This document shows positions 6,884 to 10,418 of a stretch of DNA of 10,418 nucleotides, one piece after another (position 1 is the first letter of the stretch; each line of letters starts with the position of its first letter). The notes beneath the pieces are model-generated. The model made no database searches. It was given only the letters and a program-made list of their open reading frames with translations, and was not told where the DNA came from. The stretch comes from an uncultured Blautia sp. Its GTDB lineage: Bacteria > Bacillota > Clostridia > Lachnospirales > Lachnospiraceae. The stretch covers positions 1-10,418 of the forward strand of contig CAMBYR010000053.1 of NCBI GenBank assembly GCA_945872375.1, written 5' to 3'. The position numbers were made by a program, and so were the translations under genes.

Positions 6884-6904
6884 CGGATAATATCACTATA
6901 TCCG
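6884..6904. repeat. Inverted repeat CGGATA-N9-TATCCG, possible operator
   Basis: A perfect 6-bp inverted repeat with a 9-bp spacer is centred about 37 bp upstream of the predicted start of the AraC-ABC operon, overlapping the missing -35 element. Inside it, ATATCAC at 6890-6896 repeats the ATATCAC at 6867-6873, 23 bp away, which itself overlaps the -10. Both arrangements could serve the operon's AraC-type regulator. The repeats are short, so chance is possible. Confidence 0.35.
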
Positions 6905-6961
6905 TATATTTCTGATATTATTTACCGCCTTCAGATCATATGACTTCCAGGGACGTGAGGT

Positions 6962-7078
6962 ATGAAACAGGATATGCGGAAATTATTCATATTGCTGTTT
7001 TCATTATTTGAGGGGACTGTTTACATTTCTATAAAATCAACACATTTTTCTTCATTATCGGGCTTTTTCAAAATGTAA
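6962..7078 (+). CDS. Possible 38-residue small protein or leader peptide
   Basis: A short open frame of 38 codons begins at ATG 6962 and ends at TAA 7076-7078, 34 bp before the kinase start. The product starts MKQDMRKLFILLFSLFEG, with a basic N-terminus, a short hydrophobic run and a Ser/Phe-rich tail. AGGGA lies 8 nt upstream of the ATG. I do not recognise the sequence. The candidate plus-strand promoter at 7008-7035 lies inside the frame, so the frame would need a promoter further upstream, which I do not see. It may be a leader peptide, a small membrane protein or chance. Confidence 0.2.
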   Translation: MKQDMRKLFILLFSLFEGTVYISIKSTHFSSLSGFFKM

Positions 7079-7112
7079 AAATATATTACAATAGCTCCAG
7101 GAGGTGATTAGA

Positions 7113-8426
7113 ATGATCCGTATGGAGATTGCCCTGATCTTCATTCTTGCCTTTGTGGCGTTTGTCTATTTTTCTGCGGAAGGAAGACAGTCTCTGCTTC
7201 ACAGGACATTTTCTATCCTGCTTATTTCTACCTTGATTCATCTGGTCTTTGACGCTGCCAGTGTTTATACGGTAAACCATCTGGATACGGTGCCGCGTCT
7301 GCTCAATGATATTCTGCATCGGTTTTTTATCGGGACTATGGTCCTGTGCGTGTATCTCTTTTATCAGTATATCGCGATCCTGGCACAGGAGGAAACGGGG
7401 AAACAGCGCCGAATGGATCTGGCTGCGAAAATATATCTGGCTATAGCAGAGCTGGGGGTTCTGCTTCTTCCTGTTCACTATGCCGTAACCCCGGAAGGCA
7501 ATTATTCCGACGGGATCCATGTCAGTGTCTGCTATATCAGTGTGGCTTTTTATCTGTTTTTATGTGCGGGCATTCTGATCCGTAACTGGAAACAGCTCGA
7601 AACAAAACGAAAGATGGCTATAGGCGCAGCGCTCGCCGTGGAATTTCTGGTATCGATGCTGCAGGCAGGACATCCTACCTGGCTGATCAGCGGAATGGGA
7701 CTGACGCTGATGACGCTGGCCTTTTATCTGACACTGGAAAATCCGGATATTTTCCGGGCGGAGCTGACGGAACAGAAGATGTCCATGCTGTATCTGAAAA
7801 GTCAGGTGAATCCTCATTTTCTGTACAATACTCTGGACACGATCCGTATCCAGGCACAGCTCAACGGTGATAAAAAGGTGGCGGATCTTCTCATGCGGCT
7901 GGCAGATTTTTTCCGGCTCAGTGTAAAGGTGGATCGTCAGATGGTGGCTCTGGATGATGAGCTGGAGCTTCTGGAGGCATATATGGACCTTATGTGCTAT
8001 CGATATCCCGGGATCCGGTGTGAATATGACATTGATCCGAACCTGGGAGGTGCTCAGGTTCCCAATTTTATTTTACAGCCTATTGTGGAAAACAGCTTCC
8101 TGCACGGCCTGAAAAATAAAGGCTATCGGGGAGAAGTGCGTATATCGGCGCAGAGAGCCGTGGAAAACAGGAACCGTATGGAGATTCAGGTGTCAGACAC
8201 CGGAGGAGGCTTCGCGGAAGGGGCAAAGGAAAAAATCGATGATCTGCTTCTTCATTATGCCAAACAGGCACCAAAGCTTGAGGGCAGCAGCATAGGTATT
8301 CTAAACGTGCAAAAGCGGGTGAAGCTGTTCTGTGGTCAGGACTGCGGACTCTGGTATACAGAAAATCCGGGCGGCGGTGTGACCGCGCATCTTCTGCTGC
8401 CTGTAATGGAGGAGGGAAAGAAATGA
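7113..8426 (+). CDS. Seven-TM sensor histidine kinase (LytS/YesM type, His_kinase family)
   Basis: The 437-residue membrane sensor kinase has seven hydrophobic segments spread over about 1-205, linked by short loops and with no large extracellular domain. A His_kinase (PF06580-type) phosphoacceptor region follows directly, with SQVNPHFLYNTLDTIR and phosphoacceptor H235. The HATPase domain shows the N-box NFILQPIVENSFLHGL, the G1 box DTGGGF and the G2 region SSIGILNVQKRV. There is no HAMP or PAS domain, so the signal is probably sensed in the membrane. The ATG at 7113 is chosen because AGGAGGTGA at 7099-7107 is its ribosome binding site. An in-frame GTG at 7104 lies inside that site and is unlikely. 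The stop overlaps the response-regulator start in ATGA, so the two form a cognate pair. The ligand is unknown. Confidence 0.92.
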   Translation: MIRMEIALIFILAFVAFVYFSAEGRQSLLHRTFSILLISTLIHLVFDAASVYTVNHLDTVPRLLNDILHRFFIGTMVLCVYLFYQYIAILAQEETGKQRRMDLAAKIYLAIAELGVLLLPVHYAVTPEGNYSDGIHVSVCYISVAFYLFLCAGILIRNWKQLETKRKMAIGAALAVEFLVSMLQAGHPTWLISGMGLTLMTLAFYLTLENPDIFRAELTEQKMSMLYLKSQVNPHFLYNTLDTIRIQAQLNGDKKVADLLMRLADFFRLSVKVDRQMVALDDELELLEAYMDLMCYRYPGIRCEYDIDPNLGGAQVPNFILQPIVENSFLHGLKNKGYRGEVRISAQRAVENRNRMEIQVSDTGGGFAEGAKEKIDDLLLHYAKQAPKLEGSSIGILNVQKRVKLFCGQDCGLWYTENPGGGVTAHLLLPVMEEGKK

Positions 8427-9175
8427 AAAAGCTGAAGGTATTGCTGGTGGACGATGAAATTATGATTCGGGAAGGGTTTAAACGTCTGTTTGACTGGGAA
8501 GCCCATGACTGTGAGGTGGTGGGAGAGGCTGCAGATGGAATGGAGGCACTGGCCCAGATCGATTCTCTTCGTCCGGATATTGTCATAATGGATATTAATA
8601 TTCCCATTATGAGCGGACTGAAGGTCATTCAGCTCAGCCGGATCAAGCATCCTTCCATTGCTTATGTGATCGTGTCGGGATATGATGATTTTTCCTATTG
8701 CCAGCAGGCTCTGCGGATGAAGATTACCGATTACATTCTGAAGCCGGTGAACTATGAGGAGTTCGGCAACTGCATTGACAATCTGAAAATTGCCCTGTTT
8801 GAACAGAAGATCGCGGAGGAGCCGGAAGAACATGAAGAGCGTGTGATCACACTGATCACCAGATACCTTCAGGAGCATCTTGCCCAGGATGTGAGCCTTT
8901 CCGTTCTTGCGGAGGAATTTCATCTCAATGCACAGTATATCAGCCAGTTATTTAAAAATGAGATTGGAGTAGGGTTCCTTGCCTACCTGACAAGCATTCG
9001 TATGGAGAAGGCCAAGAAGCTTCTGGTGTCTACTTCGCTTTCTGTGGCGGAGGTTGCGGAACAGTCCGGTTATGGAGACTACCGGGTTTTTACGAAGGTT
9101 TTTAAAAAGACGGAAGGAATCACACCATCCCAGTACAGGCGGGACTTCCTGGATGAAACTTCGGGACGGGGATGA
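8423..9175 (+). CDS. Response regulator with AraC-type DNA-binding domain (YesN-like)
   Basis: This 250-residue response regulator has a complete receiver domain (about 4-122): acidic pair D10-D11, phosphoacceptor D57 in VIMDINIP, S85 at the Thr/Ser switch position and K107 in YILKPV. A short acidic linker (EEPEEHEE) leads to an AraC-type double helix-turn-helix (about 145-243) ending in the signature SVAEVAEQSGYGDYRVFTKVFKKTEGITPSQYRR. It lacks the long middle region found in larger YesN-like proteins and is compact. It overlaps the upstream kinase gene by 4 bp (ATGA), with GGAGGG 6 nt before the start. Phosphorylation by that kinase should activate DNA binding. Targets probably include the divergent AraC-ABC operon or its own operon, but this is inference. 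An acetyltransferase gene follows directly. Confidence 0.94.
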   Translation: MKKLKVLLVDDEIMIREGFKRLFDWEAHDCEVVGEAADGMEALAQIDSLRPDIVIMDINIPIMSGLKVIQLSRIKHPSIAYVIVSGYDDFSYCQQALRMKITDYILKPVNYEEFGNCIDNLKIALFEQKIAEEPEEHEERVITLITRYLQEHLAQDVSLSVLAEEFHLNAQYISQLFKNEIGVGFLAYLTSIRMEKAKKLLVSTSLSVAEVAEQSGYGDYRVFTKVFKKTEGITPSQYRRDFLDETSGRG

Positions 9176-9249
9176 TGATCCCGCAGACAAAAGAAGGGGA
9201 TATGATGGAATCGGAAGATCCCGTGTCCCGGGAAAAGAGAGGAAAAAGA

Positions 9250-9831
9250 ATGGAAATACGGGCAGCAGAGCTTTCTGACGCAGGAAGACTTCTGGAAATC
9301 TATGCACCTTATGTGAAAAATACAGCGATCACCTTTGAATACGTGGTTCCGGGAGAGGAGGAATTTCGAAACAGGATCCGGAATGTTCTGGAAAAATATC
9401 CTTATCTTGTGGCCGTGGAAGACGGAAAGATCCTGGGATACGCCTATGTGAGCGCCTTTAAAGAACGGGCGGCCTATGATTGGGCTGTGGAAACCTCCAT
9501 TTATGTGGACCAGAGTGCACGGCGTCAGGGAATTGGAAGAAGCCTGTATGACGCATTGGAGAAAATTCTGAAAGAAATGAACATTCTCAATATGAATGCC
9601 TGTATCGGGTATCCGAAAGAGGAGGATGAATATCTGACGAGAGCCAGCGTGGAATTTCATGAGAGGATGGGGTATCGTCTCGTAGGAGAATTTCATGATA
9701 TCGGGTATAAGTTCGGACGCTGGTACAACATGGTATGGATGGAAAAGATGATCGGAGAGCATCAGGAACATCCGGAACCGGTTCGTACATTTTACCAGGT
9801 CAGAGAGAGTCTGCAGGATATTCTGGGGTGA
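9250..9831 (+). CDS. GNAT-family N-acetyltransferase (phosphinothricin acetyltransferase-like)
   Basis: The 193-residue product is predicted to transfer an acetyl group from acetyl-CoA to an amine. The fold runs from MEIRAAELSDAGRLLEIYAPYV at the N-terminus, through a TFEY segment (28-31), to the acetyl-CoA motif A at RRQGIGRSL (91-99). It resembles the Pat/YncA (MnaT) branch, in which IRxAxxxDxxxIxxIY and T-x-x-F-E are typical. Known members acetylate phosphinothricin-like compounds or methionine analogues; the substrate here is not predictable. The start is uncertain. The frame is open from ATG 9172, overlapping the response-regulator stop (ATGA), and ATGs at 9202 and 9205 also exist. I prefer 9250 because AGAGG sits 7 nt upstream and the family homology begins there. 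The gene probably belongs to the sensor operon and ends before a strong terminator. Confidence 0.85.
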   Translation: MEIRAAELSDAGRLLEIYAPYVKNTAITFEYVVPGEEEFRNRIRNVLEKYPYLVAVEDGKILGYAYVSAFKERAAYDWAVETSIYVDQSARRQGIGRSLYDALEKILKEMNILNMNACIGYPKEEDEYLTRASVEFHERMGYRLVGEFHDIGYKFGRWYNMVWMEKMIGEHQEHPEPVRTFYQVRESLQDILG

Positions 9832-9847
9832 TCTGTTCATCAGAAAT

Positions 9848-9886
9848 AAAGCTCCCCATGGCCGGAAAACGGCTGTGGGGAGCTTT
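9848..9886. terminator. Strong bidirectional rho-independent terminator
   Basis: A 17-bp stem (AAAGCTCCCCATGGCCG with CGGCTGTGGGGAGCTTT, including two G-T wobbles) closes a GAAAA loop. On the plus strand it runs into TTTGCTGTTT, and on the minus strand into TTTATTTCTG. It lies between the acetyltransferase stop (17 bp away) and the end of the convergent spore-coat-type gene, so it serves both. Confidence 0.9.
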
Positions 9887-9923
9887 GCTGTTTCAGGCAC
9901 ACCCGAAAGAAAACGTATCTGTT

Positions 9924-10193
9924 TTATTTAACACTCTGCGAAAATTTCTGCTGTGCTTCCATCACCTTTTTTTCTTCGGCGGGCGGTGTCTGATAAAGAC
10001 CGCGCTGATGCATCATCTGAAATACCTCGTTTTGAATGGCATGCTCCTGGTCCAGAATTTTCAGCATCACATTTCTCACGTTTTCATGGACACACTCGCC
10101 GGCAAAGGTATTGAAACGTTCTGTGGTGGCTTTCTGTGCAGATAAACCATCGCCCAGTATTTCCTTATCTGTAAAAACCTGTGTATTCTGCAT
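9924..10193 (-). CDS. CotF-family spore coat protein
   Basis: The 89-residue product resembles the Coat_F family of spore coat proteins. The core helix reads ERFNTFAGECVHENVRNVMLKILDQEH and is followed by AIQNEVFQMMHQRGLYQTPPA. Its Q-E-H-x-I-Q-x-E-x-F-x-x-M-x-x-R-G-x-Y pattern is characteristic of CotF homologs, and the protein is predicted to be a ferritin-like helical bundle without signal peptide. It is shorter than B. subtilis CotF and covers mainly the C-terminal half, as is common in Clostridia. AGGAGG lies about 9 nt before the ATG. It is the second gene of a pair, 11 bp after a 61-codon helical gene, and shares the downstream bidirectional terminator. The expected role is assembly into the spore coat during sporulation; this supports a spore-forming host. 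Confidence 0.85.
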   Translation of the reverse strand: MQNTQVFTDKEILGDGLSAQKATTERFNTFAGECVHENVRNVMLKILDQEHAIQNEVFQMMHQRGLYQTPPAEEKKVMEAQQKFSQSVK

Positions 10194-10204
10194 CTCAACC
10201 CCTC

Positions 10205-10390
10205 CTATCGTAACTGATCGTACAATGCATTAAAATGACTCTGATGCTGCTGGGAAATATGCTCGTATTTCTGCCGGATTTCACTGTCGCTGGTCTGCAT
10301 TGCCAGCATTTTGAATTTTTTTGTCAGCAGTTCCTCATCTGCCAGAAGATCATTCAGAGCAGATAATTCTTTTTCGGATAACTGTCCCAT
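10205..10390 (-). CDS. Small helical spore-coat-associated protein
   Basis: The 61-residue protein is predicted to form a helical hairpin. It begins MGQLSEKELSALNDLLADEE and continues with LLTKKFKMLAMQTSDSEIRQ and a His/Gln-rich end (QQHQSHFNALYDQL). The pattern L-S-x-x-E-L-x-x-L-x-D-x-L and the closing H-x-x-H-x-x-x-L resemble the ferritin-like half domain often encoded next to CotF genes in Clostridia. I take it as the partner subunit of the following CotF-type protein. AGGAGG sits 8 nt before the ATG, and the gap to the next gene is 11 bp, so the two form one operon. The promoter would lie beyond the right edge; only 28 bp are visible upstream. A sporulation-specific (sigma-E or sigma-K) promoter is expected but cannot be seen. 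Confidence 0.8.
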   Translation of the reverse strand: MGQLSEKELSALNDLLADEELLTKKFKMLAMQTSDSEIRQKYEHISQQHQSHFNALYDQLR

Positions 10391-10418
10391 TACAATACCT
10401 CCTTTTGATTGATCGAAC

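Larger units (their letters stand above)
6828..7112. other. Divergent regulatory region between the exporter operon and the sensor operon
   Basis: This 285-bp AT-rich spacer holds the extended -10 promoter and repeats of the minus-strand operon (6864-6904). It also holds a possible 38-codon ORF (6962-7078), a weak plus-strand promoter candidate (TTGAGG 7008-7013, 16 bp, TATAAA 7030-7035) and a dyad TGTAA-N7-TTACA (7074-7090) just before the kinase ribosome binding site. I see no RNA gene, riboswitch or terminator. Confidence 0.6.

Noticed and set aside
7087..7092. TACAAT as a -10 element for the sensor operon
   Set aside because: It would start transcription within the ribosome binding site and has no matching -35.
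7104..7112. GTG start for the histidine kinase
   Set aside because: This GTG is part of the Shine-Dalgarno sequence AGGAGGTGA that serves the ATG at 7113.
9079..9900. A 273-codon open frame on the minus strand opposite the acetyltransferase
   Set aside because: It is antisense to a clear GNAT gene, its product is rich in His, Phe, Ser and Pro without a recognisable domain, and it runs through the strong terminator at 9848-9886.
1..10418. CRISPR arrays, tRNA or rRNA genes, transposases, phage genes and riboswitches
   Set aside because: No regularly spaced repeats, cloverleaf-like segments, transposase motifs or known riboswitch cores were seen on either strand.

Overview
The window looks like chromosomal DNA from a spore-forming anaerobic member of the Clostridia, most likely a Lachnospiraceae-type gut bacterium. 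This rests on strong AGGAGG-type ribosome binding sites, moderate GC, a CotF-type spore coat pair, a YesM/YesN-style sensor pair and a stand-alone RsmH paralog. The species assignment is inference. I see no rRNA, tRNA, CRISPR array, insertion sequence or phage gene. The content is ordinary accessory and housekeeping genes, and its most informative parts are the regulatory intergenic regions.

Left part (1-1513): a two-cluster 4Fe-4S protein on the minus strand is divergent from a Crp/Fnr-family regulator on the plus strand. Their 85-bp spacer holds overlapping face-to-face promoters and a perfect GTTGT-N4-ACAAC palindrome. The palindrome is centred 41.5 bp upstream of the predicted start of the 4Fe-4S gene and lies just downstream of the predicted start of the regulator gene. 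This geometry suggests activation of the iron-sulfur gene and self-repression of the regulator.

Second part (1567-3270): an extended -10 promoter drives ogt (O6-alkylguanine-DNA alkyltransferase). It is followed closely by a non-canonical, N-terminally extended RsmH-type 16S rRNA methyltransferase outside any cell-division cluster.

Third part (3280-9831): a minus-strand operon runs AraC-type regulator, two ABC-2 permeases and an ATPase, forming a three-part exporter-like system with its own regulator. It diverges from a plus-strand operon of a 7-TM LytS/YesM-type histidine kinase, a response regulator with an AraC output domain, and a GNAT acetyltransferase. The 285-bp spacer carries an extended -10 promoter, repeated and inverted motifs and a possible 38-codon ORF. 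One reading is a signal-controlled export or resistance module, but the substrate cannot be told from the sequence.

Right part (9832-10418): a strong bidirectional terminator separates the acetyltransferase from a convergent pair of small spore-coat-type genes. The promoter of that pair lies beyond the window edge.
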